A stretch of 17,718 nt of DNA from Alistipes sp. CAG:831 (GTDB lineage: Bacteria; Bacteroidota; Bacteroidia; Bacteroidales; UBA932). Positions 7,142 to 14,133 of the stretch are shown here, piece by piece. Position numbers and translations under genes: made by a program. The notes beneath the pieces were generated by a model. The model was given only the letters and a program-made list of their open reading frames with translations, did not search any database and was not told the origin of the DNA. How positions within the stretch are numbered: position 1 is the first letter of the stretch; each line of letters starts with the position of its first letter. Location: contig HF990362.1 of assembly GCA_000432775.1 (NCBI GenBank), positions 1-17,718 on the forward strand, in the 5' to 3' direction.

Positions 7142-8482
7142 TTATAGTGCAGGGGTCATGTATACCGGCAGATACAGCAGCCCGTTCTCGCCTTTCTGCA
7201 GGTCCTTGGTATAGAGTACATAGCTGTTCTGTATCCGGGCCTGGTATTTCTTCCTGAAGGCATCGAGGGAGGCGTGGGTCATGTAGCCTGAGGACTTTAC
7301 TTCGACAGGGCATATCTTGCTGCCTCTCGTCAGCATGAAGTCTATTTCATAGAAGTGCTTGTCGTCTTTTTCGAAAGTATAGTAGAACAGCTGATTGCCT
7401 GCCGCGGTGAGCATCTGCGCCACAAGGTTTTCGTACAGGTACCCTAGATTGGCCTCCAGCTTGTCGGACAGCAGCTTCTGATAGATGATGTTCTCCGCAA
7501 AGCCTTTGTCCCAAAAAGCCATCGTGACGAACAGGCCGGTGTCCGCGGCGAACAGTCTATATCTGGAGGCGTCTTTTGTCAGTTGCAGGCCCACGTTGGG
7601 GTCATTGGAATGGTATGAGACCAGGACGGCCTTGCTGTCTTCGAGACTGACGAGCATCTCCTCTTCTTTGCCATTGTCCACATTCCCTACGACTGCGCTC
7701 ATATAGTACCGGGAGGTTTTTCTGCTCAGCTGGGCGGGAATGGACATGAACAGTCTGCTAAGCCTGCCTGTGGCGTCTATTTTGAGGAAGTCTTCGGAAT
7801 AGAGCTGGATGATACGTCTCTTTACGGTGTCAACCTTCGCGAGATTGTTTGTCTCTATGTATTCATTGACGGCCTGCGGCATGCCTCCCACCAGCATGTA
7901 CAGCCGCAGGTCTCTCTGCTTTGACCTGTGTGCCGCGCCCAACGGCATCCGCTTCTCAAAGAAGGTTCTGATAAGAGGGACGGACACTGTATCGCCCATG
8001 GCCCACCTGAATTCCTCGAAGTCCATAGGGTACATGTCCATGCGTTCCTCCTCGCTTGGGATGGTTATGTCTTTTGTGTTTTTCCTGATGCTGATAAGGG
8101 AGCCTGTCTCGATATAGTCATATCTTCCGTCCTGAACGAGGTATTTGATGGCCTCACGGGCTTTGGGGCATTTCTGCACTTCATCGAAGATAATGACCGA
8201 TTTGCGTCTTTCCAGGACGACATTGTATATGGTCTGCAGCTGCAGGAAAATGAAATCCAGGTCCATTAGGTCCTCGAACAGAGCCTTGACAGTCACGGAG
8301 GCCCTGTTGAAGTCAATCAGCAGGTATGAGGAGTATTCATTTTTTGCGAATTCCTCTACGATTGTCGACTTGCCGATACGTCTGGCTCCTTGTATCAGAG
8401 CGGCGCTTGTTCCGCCTGACTCCTGTTTCCACTGAAGCAGCCTGTCGTAGATTTTCCTTTTAAAAACCCTATTTGCCATCAT
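7142..8482 (-). CDS. AAA-type ATPase with C-terminal DUF4143/nuclease-like domain
   Basis: A 446-residue member of the AAA_14/DUF4143 ATPase family, common and often multicopy in Bacteroidetes; its cellular job is not established. The N-terminal part has Walker A GARRIGKST (32-40) and Walker B SVIIFDE (95-101), followed by ETGS (125-128), the usual sensor-like segment. The C-terminal part has a PD-(D/E)xK-like core: Asp381 in YEIDFML and Glu394-x-Lys396 in PVEVKSS. That suggests nucleic-acid binding or cleavage, though activity is inference. Start: the ATGs at 8482 and 8479 are both possible. The longer frame to 8545 runs through the promoter boxes and is rejected. It has its own consensus promoter, and part of that promoter plus the first ~20 codons is duplicated at 10148-10266. 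No antitoxin-like or transposase partner is adjacent. Confidence 0.9.
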   Translation of the reverse strand: MMANRVFKRKIYDRLLQWKQESGGTSAALIQGARRIGKSTIVEEFAKNEYSSYLLIDFNRASVTVKALFEDLMDLDFIFLQLQTIYNVVLERRKSVIIFDEVQKCPKAREAIKYLVQDGRYDYIETGSLISIRKNTKDITIPSEEERMDMYPMDFEEFRWAMGDTVSVPLIRTFFEKRMPLGAAHRSKQRDLRLYMLVGGMPQAVNEYIETNNLAKVDTVKRRIIQLYSEDFLKIDATGRLSRLFMSIPAQLSRKTSRYYMSAVVGNVDNGKEEEMLVSLEDSKAVLVSYHSNDPNVGLQLTKDASRYRLFAADTGLFVTMAFWDKGFAENIIYQKLLSDKLEANLGYLYENLVAQMLTAAGNQLFYYTFEKDDKHFYEIDFMLTRGSKICPVEVKSSGYMTHASLDAFRKKYQARIQNSYVLYTKDLQKGENGLLYLPVYMTPAL

Positions 8483-8500
8483 TACAGATATCTGTCCATG

Positions 8501-8531
8501 CAAAAGTAGAGAAATTCTCCATTTCCCCAAA
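8501..8531 (-). promoter_or_regulatory. promoter of the DUF4143 ATPase gene
   Basis: On the minus strand, TTTG (8528-8531), 19 bp of spacer, then TACTTTTG (8501-8508) form a perfect Bacteroidetes promoter 18 bp upstream of the ATG at 8482. The TTTG box sits inside the first of three phased GGGGAAA motifs. Confidence 0.8.
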
Positions 8532-8600
8532 ATCTTTTTAGGCAAAATCCCTATTTTCCCCGAAATTTAAAATGACAAAAATGTGCATTTCCCCCAAATT
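8520..8600 (-). repeat. three phased AT-flanked CCCC motifs upstream of ATPase promoter
   Basis: On the plus strand ATTT-CCCC-AAAA, ATTTT-CCCC-GAAAT and ATTT-CCCCC-AAAT occur with their C runs starting at 8525, 8558 and 8591, exactly 33 bp apart (about three helical turns). Regular spacing on one face of the helix suggests a binding array for a regulator, or decayed promoter duplications. Confidence 0.5.
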
Positions 8601-8608
8601 GCGTTGTG

Positions 8609-9056
8609 CTAATCTTTCCTTAAAGCCAGCGCCGGATTGGTATTCATCAGCTGCACGGCCCGGTATGAGATGGAGAGGGTTGCGACCACTCCCACGATGA
8701 GCAGGGCCAGCAGGTACATCCACCAGTGGTTGTCGATTCGGTAGGAGTAGGTCTGCAGCCAGCGTCCGGTATATGTGTAAATCACTGGTATGGCAATGAC
8801 TGCGGCAATCAGCGAGGCGGACAGGAAACTGGCGAGCGTATGGGTGTAGATTTCCAGCCGGGGGCAGCCCATGATCTTGCGGGAAGAACTCCGCATCCGA
8901 GCCGACATAGACATCGTCACCGAACGTGTCGTAACTGCGTTCCTGAGTCACGTATGTGCCTATGAAGATGATGAATGCAAGGGCGATGGCCATGCCGGCC
9001 ACCTCTATTACCGTATAGAGCCTGTTGCGGGATACAAACCGGAGAAAGGATTTCAT
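8609..9056 (-). pseudogene. internally deleted MacB/FtsX-type ABC transporter permease
   Basis: The N-terminus (MKSFLRFVSRNRLYT..., first membrane helix, then TYVTQERSYD) is the recognisable start of Bacteroidales MacB-like permeases. It runs in frame for about 55 codons to near 8890. The sequence then matches the C-terminal end of the same family in another frame: SRKIMGCPRLEIY, two more membrane helices, and NPALALRKD followed by a TAG at 8609. Family members are usually around 770 residues. Only about 55 plus 95 codons remain, so some 600 codons were lost and the two ends are joined out of frame. The N-terminal frame reads on to 8538 with unrelated residues. It lies 35 bp downstream of the beta-propeller gene and was probably its operon partner. 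No function is expected. Confidence 0.85.
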
Positions 9057-9091
9057 AATAAGTTTTTAATAAAACATTTGTGCCTGTAAAG

Positions 9092-10117
9092 TTAATAGAG
9101 GTCAAATACCTCTATCTGCGACTGCATGGCGTTGGAGGCGATGAGCCTGCCGTCGGAGGTGACGCAGATGCACCAGTAGTACTTGTCGGGGAGAATCAGC
9201 TGGCCTGCGTATCTGCATGTATCTCCGTCGACATCAAGCACAACGATAGTATTGCACAGGTTTTTCATGTTGTCGGCAGGGTCTTCGTTTACCGTGAGGC
9301 AGAGAATGTACAGTTTCCCATCGGAGTAATATGAGTCTCCGAACAGGTAGTACACCGCAACAGTACCCGGGGCGGAAGCCTCGCGGCTTTTTTCTATGTC
9401 CTTGACTTTACGCTCTATTATCGGGATGTAGGAAATGTCTGTGGAACTCATGAGGTTCAGGTTCTCATCGTAGAGGTCTATGACCGGTGCCATTTTGACG
9501 ACAGCCGCATATCCCGTTTCCGTCTTGAATATATCCCTTTCCGTGAGGGCTTTTATGTCATCATTCTCCCCGATAACGGTTCCTTTGAAGGCACCGGTTA
9601 CCTGCCCTGAAGTGTCTATTCCCACTACCGGAGTTCCACTGCTGGTGTAGTTGCCTCTGTAAGAGGTTATGATGTCGCTGTCATCGATTATCAGTCTGCT
9701 GGTCAGTGTCTGACTGCCCACCTCCAGTCCATATCTGATAGTTTTGAGGTACTTTGCAGAATCTTTGCTGAAGACGTGGAAATCATCGTTGTTGCCGTTG
9801 AGGTACAGAGCGTTGTCTGACACCCCGAACGTCTCGGCGAAGACGGTCTCCCCCGGCCCGCGTCCCTTCCGTCCGAAGACTGTCAGCGGATTGAGGTCAG
9901 CATCTGTCTTAATCACTCCGCCCAACTTATTGTCCATGAAGTATAAGCATCCGTCCTCCTCAATCATTGACCTTATGCCGTCGGAGATGTAGATCTCCTG
10001 GCCGAAAGAGTCAATCGTCCTGGACGGCTGCAGATGCCTGACGATGACTTCTTTCGTGGAGTTGCAGGAGACAGCCAGAAGCACTGCTCCGAGTAATAGT
10101 AAGTTGCTTGTTTTCAT
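9092..10117 (-). CDS. 6-bladed beta-propeller lipoprotein
   Basis: The 341-residue product has a lipoprotein signal (LLAVSC, Cys18) and a repeated pattern of short strands typical of the BF3164/TolB-like 6-bladed beta-propeller lipoproteins of Bacteroidales. Examples are the FGRKGRGPGE segment near residue 85 (family hallmark), the repeated hydrophobic-Tyr-hydrophobic strands, and a C-terminal blade ending in IEVFDLY. It should sit on the periplasmic or outer face of a membrane and act in binding or sensing; no enzyme residues are seen. Its start (ATG 10117) is preceded by a short A/T-rich leader lacking its own TAnnTTTG box. The nearest consensus promoter is inside the truncated ATPase copy at 10231-10261. 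It is followed by the FtsX pseudogene after 35 bp. Confidence 0.82.
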   Translation of the reverse strand: MKTSNLLLLGAVLLAVSCNSTKEVIVRHLQPSRTIDSFGQEIYISDGIRSMIEEDGCLYFMDNKLGGVIKTDADLNPLTVFGRKGRGPGETVFAETFGVSDNALYLNGNNDDFHVFSKDSAKYLKTIRYGLEVGSQTLTSRLIIDDSDIITSYRGNYTSSGTPVVGIDTSGQVTGAFKGTVIGENDDIKALTERDIFKTETGYAAVVKMAPVIDLYDENLNLMSSTDISYIPIIERKVKDIEKSREASAPGTVAVYYLFGDSYYSDGKLYILCLTVNEDPADNMKNLCNTIVVLDVDGDTCRYAGQLILPDKYYWCICVTSDGRLIASNAMQSQIEVFDLY

Positions 10118-10147
10118 TCGTAAAAGTTTTTAATCTTCTCTATAAAA

Positions 10148-10266
10148 TCATGTTGCGTCTGACTCCTGTCTCCACTGAAGCAGCCTGTCGTAGATTTTCC
10201 TTTTAAAAACCCTATTTGCATTTGTCCATACAAAAATAGGAAAATTCTTCATTTCCCCAAAATCTT
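10148..10266 (-). pseudogene. truncated second copy of the ATPase gene 5' end and promoter
   Basis: About 105 bp here closely match 8413-8534 (promoter, leader and the first ~20 codons of the DUF4143 ATPase). The translated remnant reads NRVFKRKIYDRLLQW, then RQESDAT and stop at 10148. A 13-bp deletion removes the start codon region, so no ATG is in frame, and the rest of the gene is missing. It begins 7 bp after the stop of the upstream lipoprotein gene and ends about 30 bp before the beta-propeller start. It is either the scar of a lost second ATPase or a partial duplication. Confidence 0.85.
10231..10261 (-). promoter_or_regulatory. intact promoter inside truncated ATPase copy, probably serving the beta-propeller gene
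   Basis: On the minus strand, TTTG (10258-10261), 19 bp of spacer and TATTTTTG (10231-10238) form a perfect consensus, with the same spacing as the functional copy at 8501-8531. Transcription would start near 10225 and run through the remnant into the gene at 10117. Confidence 0.68.
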
Positions 10267-10273
10267 GCCGAGG

Positions 10274-11062
10274 TCATCTGATAGCGGTGCGGTACCACTC
10301 GGGGACACAGAGGATGTCTTGGACGATGACGCGGGTGCCGGGGCGGACGATGAATTCGGCGGGGCCTGTCTCAGTGCCGGTTTCCGCGTTCCAGTCGTAG
10401 GTGTAGCCGAGGCGGGTCCAGGGGTAGGGGGTATCGGAGAAGTAGGCGGTCTGACGGTAGTCCTCGAACCATGCCCGGTATCGCGGGTCTACATCGTTCC
10501 GGAAGTCCAGAAGTACCTCGCGGTCATATATCTCCGGATCGGGTGCGGGACGGAAAAGGCTGTCCTTCTCGGCCCAGAAGAACACTATGCGGTCGTATCC
10601 GCAGTCGGGTGGAAGGCCCAGCATCTGGATGACGCGCATCTCTATTCCGGCATCCTCGCTCTGAGTTTCAGCTGATTGCAACTTGGCTGTCAGGTCGTAG
10701 GGCAGGGTGACCCACGGCAGGCGGTCGTCCAGGATGAATCCGCTGTCCGTCCCGCTTCCATTTTCCCAGTAGCGGCTGTCCTCCCCGCTCATGACCGAGC
10801 CGACCAGCACGAAGGTCCGCCCGTCCCGCTCCAGCCATTCCGCTAAGGGACTTTCCTCCGGGGAGATGATGGCGGCCAGGTCCGGGTCCATCTCCTCGAC
10901 CGTGGCCTCTTTGGCGTCCTCCACTGCGGCCATGTAGTCCTTCCAGAGCCGGTCGGTGTCCTCGTACCATGGCAGGTCCTGGGCAGACTGGCAGGCACAG
11001 CAGCTGAGTATCATGCCCAATGCTGCTGCAGGAATCATATGAATGGCGGGAAAGCGTTTCAT
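10274..11062 (-). CDS. putative lipoprotein, unknown function
   Basis: I do not recognise this family. The 262-residue product has a basic N-terminus, a hydrophobic stretch and a cluster of cysteines (ILSCCACQ; Cys21 or Cys22 the likely lipid site), so it is probably a lipoprotein. The body is rich in Asp, Glu, Trp and Tyr. It includes a segment LPWVTLPYDL (about 115-124) and a C-terminal part with many aromatics (TRLGYTYDWNAETG, then VRPGTRVIVQDI). No catalytic motif is evident. The ATG overlaps the stop of the DUF3089 gene by 4 bp (ATGA), so the two are translationally coupled. The operon context suggests partnership with an extracytoplasmic hydrolase and a metallopeptidase-like lipoprotein. 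Confidence 0.8.
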   Translation of the reverse strand: MKRFPAIHMIPAAALGMILSCCACQSAQDLPWYEDTDRLWKDYMAAVEDAKEATVEEMDPDLAAIISPEESPLAEWLERDGRTFVLVGSVMSGEDSRYWENGSGTDSGFILDDRLPWVTLPYDLTAKLQSAETQSEDAGIEMRVIQMLGLPPDCGYDRIVFFWAEKDSLFRPAPDPEIYDREVLLDFRNDVDPRYRAWFEDYRQTAYFSDTPYPWTRLGYTYDWNAETGTETGPAEFIVRPGTRVIVQDILCVPEWYRTAIR

Positions 11063-12072
11063 TGCTGTAAGTCAAAATTCCCGATGCGCAGGGCCGTGTT
11101 GCGCCTCAGGTGCTCTTGATACAGGGTCAGTTCCTGCAGGTGGTAGTTGCCGAGGGGAAACATCGGGGACAATGAGGGCAGGAAATAGGCTTCGGGATCG
11201 AGGCCGTCCACTATCAGCAGGTGGTTCAGGGTGTCGACGGTGACGGTCACCGAGTCGTTGAGGGCAGCCGGGACGGCATCGGTAGTCCAGTTGACCGGGT
11301 TGATGCAGAAGTCGGAGGGGGAGAGGACCGCACAGGCCGCTTCGGGGGAGGCTACGGAGTTGTAGCTGATGATGGTGCCGGTGCCGGTCGAATCGGTGGC
11401 GGGGTGCAGCTGCGGGTATTGTTCCACTTCCTCGTCAGAGATGCGGTAGCCTATTGCGTATGCTGCCACCATCCGTCCGAGAACCTCTGCCGGAGCGTGC
11501 TTTACGAGTTCGACCACAGCCTTTCCTCCCTGGCTGAAACCGGCGAGGACGAAGGGCCGTCCTTCATTGTAATTGTCCAGATAATAGTCGAATGCCGCAC
11601 TGACATCCTCCATCGACAGGGGGAAGAGCTCCTCCACCGCCGCCTCGCCGTCCATCCAGACATTGAGGGAGATCTGCCGGTAGTAGGGGCAGTAGAACCC
11701 GTATTGTCCCTGGGCGAAAATGTCCTCCGCGAGCTCCACGGAGGGGAGGAATGCCTCGATATGGTCCGTGCGGGTGTAGTCGGAGTAGCGGCAGGACTGT
11801 CCGTCCTCTGTGGTCCAGTCCCATACACAGGTGGGGAGGATGTAGAAAATGTCCGCTGCGGGGGAAGCGGTATTTCCGGTATTTTCCCCTGAGGGAGTGG
11901 AAATGTACCACGCCGCAGCGTCGGACCAGTCGGGAGGTGCGGGTATGAAAGTATCCGTCCCGCCGCAGTGGTTGCGGCAGGACGATACTGCGAGTGCTGC
12001 GGAGAGGACTGCCGGGACGTAGAGTGCCGTCAGCAGCCGTGCCGCGGATTTACTTTGTACTGAAGAGAACAT
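11059..12072 (-). CDS. DUF3089-family alpha/beta-hydrolase lipoprotein
   Basis: The 337-residue product has a lipoprotein-type N-terminus (hydrophobic 13-30, VSSC, Cys32). The remaining sequence fits the DUF3089 family: an SPAADIFYILPT segment (70-81), FDYYLDNYN (161-169), then GRPFVLAGFSQGG with the probable nucleophile Ser180 in GFSQG. This is an alpha/beta-hydrolase fold, so an ester- or peptide-type hydrolase acting outside the cytoplasm is likely; the substrate is unknown. The only plausible start is the ATG at 12072, which lies 23 bp inside the end of the M49-like gene. The frame continues upstream to 12198 but gives an unrelated low-complexity Ser/Pro/Arg stretch. It overlaps the following lipoprotein gene by 4 bp. 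Confidence 0.82.
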   Translation of the reverse strand: MFSSVQSKSAARLLTALYVPAVLSAALAVSSCRNHCGGTDTFIPAPPDWSDAAAWYISTPSGENTGNTASPAADIFYILPTCVWDWTTEDGQSCRYSDYTRTDHIEAFLPSVELAEDIFAQGQYGFYCPYYRQISLNVWMDGEAAVEELFPLSMEDVSAAFDYYLDNYNEGRPFVLAGFSQGGKAVVELVKHAPAEVLGRMVAAYAIGYRISDEEVEQYPQLHPATDSTGTGTIISYNSVASPEAACAVLSPSDFCINPVNWTTDAVPAALNDSVTVTVDTLNHLLIVDGLDPEAYFLPSLSPMFPLGNYHLQELTLYQEHLRRNTALRIGNFDLQQ

Positions 12073-13702
12073 CGGGACCCTGGATGAAGAAAATGTCCTT
12101 GGGAATACCGGCTGCGTTGATGCGGTCGAGGTCGGCCTGGAGGGCGGGGGTGATGCCGCCGTTCTTCTCGCGGAACTCGGTGGCGAACTTGACGTCACCG
12201 TTGCCCTGGGTGGTCAGGATGAGGTCGGCCCATGCGTTGATGGCGCTCTTGGCCTTGGCGTAGTCGATGACATAGAGGCCGTCGGCGTTGCGGGTAAATG
12301 CGCCCTGCTGCTCCATGAAGTTGAAGCACATCATGTTGGCCTTGCCGTGGGAGGAGGCGGCTCCGAAACGTACCGAGCGGAGGATGCCGGCGATGTAGGT
12401 GGTGATGGCGTCCTCGACGGAGATGTTGGTGATCTCACCTTTCTCGATCAGGCGGCATACCATGAAGAGTCCGAGGATGTCGGCTTTGGCCTCTTCCCAG
12501 GAGGTCTTCTCGGTGCCCATCGCTGCGTCCACGCTGCCCTTACCGTTGATGGTCTCCTTGATTCCGAGGCCGTGGGCCACCTCGTGGAAGGTTACGTTCC
12601 AGAAGAAGGCGTCGAATTTCAGGTGCTGGTGGTCTTCGGGAGCGAGGATGAGTTCACCGATGGGGAGGAGAATCTTGTCGAACTTGGCCTGCATCGAGTT
12701 GCGCAGCTGGAGACGGCGGGTGCCCTTCATGGCGTGAACGCGCTCGTCGTTGGGCAGGTTGATGGCGATGGTCTTGCTGCCGGCGTTGCAGTCTCCGGCG
12801 TAGTAGACCACGTCATAGACGTTGAGGTCGGAGGATGTGCCGGGCACGAAAGTCTTGTACTCGGGCTTGCAGGGCAGCTCTTTCTGCAGGGCGGGGAGCA
12901 TGGCCACGAACTTGGCCAGGTCCTTGCTGCGCTCGGTGTCCTTCAGCAGGATGAATGCCTCGTAGGAAGTCTTGGTCTCCTGGAACTTGTCGTCGTAGCT
13001 TTCGATGGGACCGACCACGAAGTCTATCCTGCTGTCCTTCATGTCCATCCAGGCCAGATCGCTGGCGAGGTAGTCGTCGGTCCTGAAGGCCTTGATGCGC
13101 TCCAGCAGGTATTTCTTCAGACCGGGGTCCTCGGCCAGGTCGGCGGCCTGCTGCATCAGCTCGCACATCTTGTTTACCTCTTCGGCGTACTCTTCGTGAT
13201 ACCATACGGTCTTCAGCTTTCCGTTCTCATCACGGCGCAGGACTGTGTACCAGGACGACTTGTTGGGGTCGTCGAAGGCGTTGAACTCCTCGAGGGTGAT
13301 GTCGGCAGGATAATAGGTGCATACGTCGGGCTTGGCACCGTAACCGTCGATGAAGGGCTTGTTGTCATCGAGACGGTCCCAGGGGCCGTAGTTGATGTAG
13401 GCGAACTGCTTCGCATAGGGATCAGCAATCTGATCCATGAGGCTCTTGTCCCCGAATGTCTGCTGCCAGAACAGCCCGTCGGCTATCTGTCCTATCTGGA
13501 AGAACAGCTCGACGATCTGTCTCTCATTGTCGCTCAGCTGGGCTGCCAAGGGAGAGGACAGCTCGAATGGCGCATATTCCTCAACTTTCTGTTTCATGGG
13601 TGATTCTGTCTGATTCTGATTGCCGCAGGAAGATGCTCCCGCTACTGCCGCCGCCCCTATCAGGGCCGCGCAGATGGATTTGGCTGTGGTGCTTGATTTC
13701 AT
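12050..13702 (-). CDS. M49-like (dipeptidyl-peptidase III-related) zinc peptidase lipoprotein
   Basis: The 550-residue product has an N-terminal signal ending in AGASSC (Cys26), so it is probably a lipoprotein. The metal site is visible: HEVAH (373-377), a GLGIKE segment, and EEAKAD (403-408), the second glutamate motif that completes zinc binding in M49 peptidases. Classical DPP III has HExxGH with one extra residue and is about 670-700 residues. Here the spacing is the ordinary HExxH and the N-terminal half is shorter. This matches the divergent M49-like proteins of Bacteroidetes, some of which carry misleading names in databases. It likely removes dipeptides or acts on small peptides in the periplasm. 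It is the first gene of a three-gene operon, with a TAnnTTTG box 26 bp upstream of the ATG. Confidence 0.87.
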   Translation of the reverse strand: MKSSTTAKSICAALIGAAAVAGASSCGNQNQTESPMKQKVEEYAPFELSSPLAAQLSDNERQIVELFFQIGQIADGLFWQQTFGDKSLMDQIADPYAKQFAYINYGPWDRLDDNKPFIDGYGAKPDVCTYYPADITLEEFNAFDDPNKSSWYTVLRRDENGKLKTVWYHEEYAEEVNKMCELMQQAADLAEDPGLKKYLLERIKAFRTDDYLASDLAWMDMKDSRIDFVVGPIESYDDKFQETKTSYEAFILLKDTERSKDLAKFVAMLPALQKELPCKPEYKTFVPGTSSDLNVYDVVYYAGDCNAGSKTIAINLPNDERVHAMKGTRRLQLRNSMQAKFDKILLPIGELILAPEDHQHLKFDAFFWNVTFHEVAHGLGIKETINGKGSVDAAMGTEKTSWEEAKADILGLFMVCRLIEKGEITNISVEDAITTYIAGILRSVRFGAASSHGKANMMCFNFMEQQGAFTRNADGLYVIDYAKAKSAINAWADLILTTQGNGDVKFATEFREKNGGITPALQADLDRINAAGIPKDIFFIQGPDVLFSTK

Positions 13703-13727
13703 TTACAGTAGTGTTTATTCATTTTTG

Positions 13728-13735
13728 CAAACATA
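13728..13735 (-). promoter_or_regulatory. -7 element of the M49-like operon promoter
   Basis: TATGTTTG on the minus strand matches TAnnTTTG; transcription would start near 13722. No clear -33 TTTG is visible. Confidence 0.55.
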
Positions 13736-14133
13736 ATAATAAATACGCATCTGCCGGCACATTTGTGCACATATTCTTCCTCTGTCCGGAATCAGAAAAC
13801 TCCTGTCGATTGAGACAGACGCCACATCATTGACGGGACCGGTGCATGTCGGCCGGTGCGTATCACCCGGTGCATATCGGCTTACCCATATCACTTGCCC
13901 ATGAAGCATGTCTTGGAATCGTAATGTGCCGATAATCAATGTGTTGCAATATGTTTAGATGCTCTATGGTCGGAAAGGACAGACCATAGGATAGTGAATG
14001 TTTTGGCAAAGCGCTGTGATTCAGCGTATTGTGAGTTTGAAGTGTGCTTCATGGTCCCGTAACTTTTGGTCTATTGCAATTCTTCTAAATAATTCGAACA
14101 TTGAATACCTATGTTTGTAAAGCGTTCCTGATA
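13736..14133. other. intergenic region at the boundary to the AT-rich segment
   Basis: About 400 bp without a credible gene. It contains a 14-bp imperfect tandem repeat (13839-13894), a perfect 8-bp inverted repeat with a 10-nt loop (13964-13971 with 13982-13989) and a smaller CGCTG/CAGCG hairpin (14012-14026). Composition falls from GC-rich to AT-rich across it, so it marks the left border of the RES/NERD segment. The hairpins lie downstream of the RES gene and may end its transcript, though none has a T tract. Confidence 0.55.
13839..13894. repeat. four imperfect 14-bp tandem repeats
   Basis: The units CCGGTGCATGTCGG, CCGGTGCGTATCAC, CCGGTGCATATCGG and CTTACCCATATCAC run head to tail with a period of 14. 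The fourth is more diverged. Too short and too few for a CRISPR array. Confidence 0.7.

Noticed and set aside
8483..8545. Upstream extension of the ATPase frame to 8545
   Set aside because: It covers the promoter boxes, and the added residues have no counterpart in the family.
12347..13603. Plus-strand open frame of 418 codons opposite the M49-like gene
   Set aside because: It mirrors the real gene, is rich in Val/Gly/Leu as expected of an antisense frame, and has no promoter of the local type.
13839..13894. Possible CRISPR array
   Set aside because: The repeats abut with no spacers, are only 14 bp long, and no cas gene is present.
13715..13939. Minus-strand 74-codon frame upstream of the M49-like gene
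   Set aside because: It overlaps the promoter of that gene and consists partly of the 14-bp repeats.
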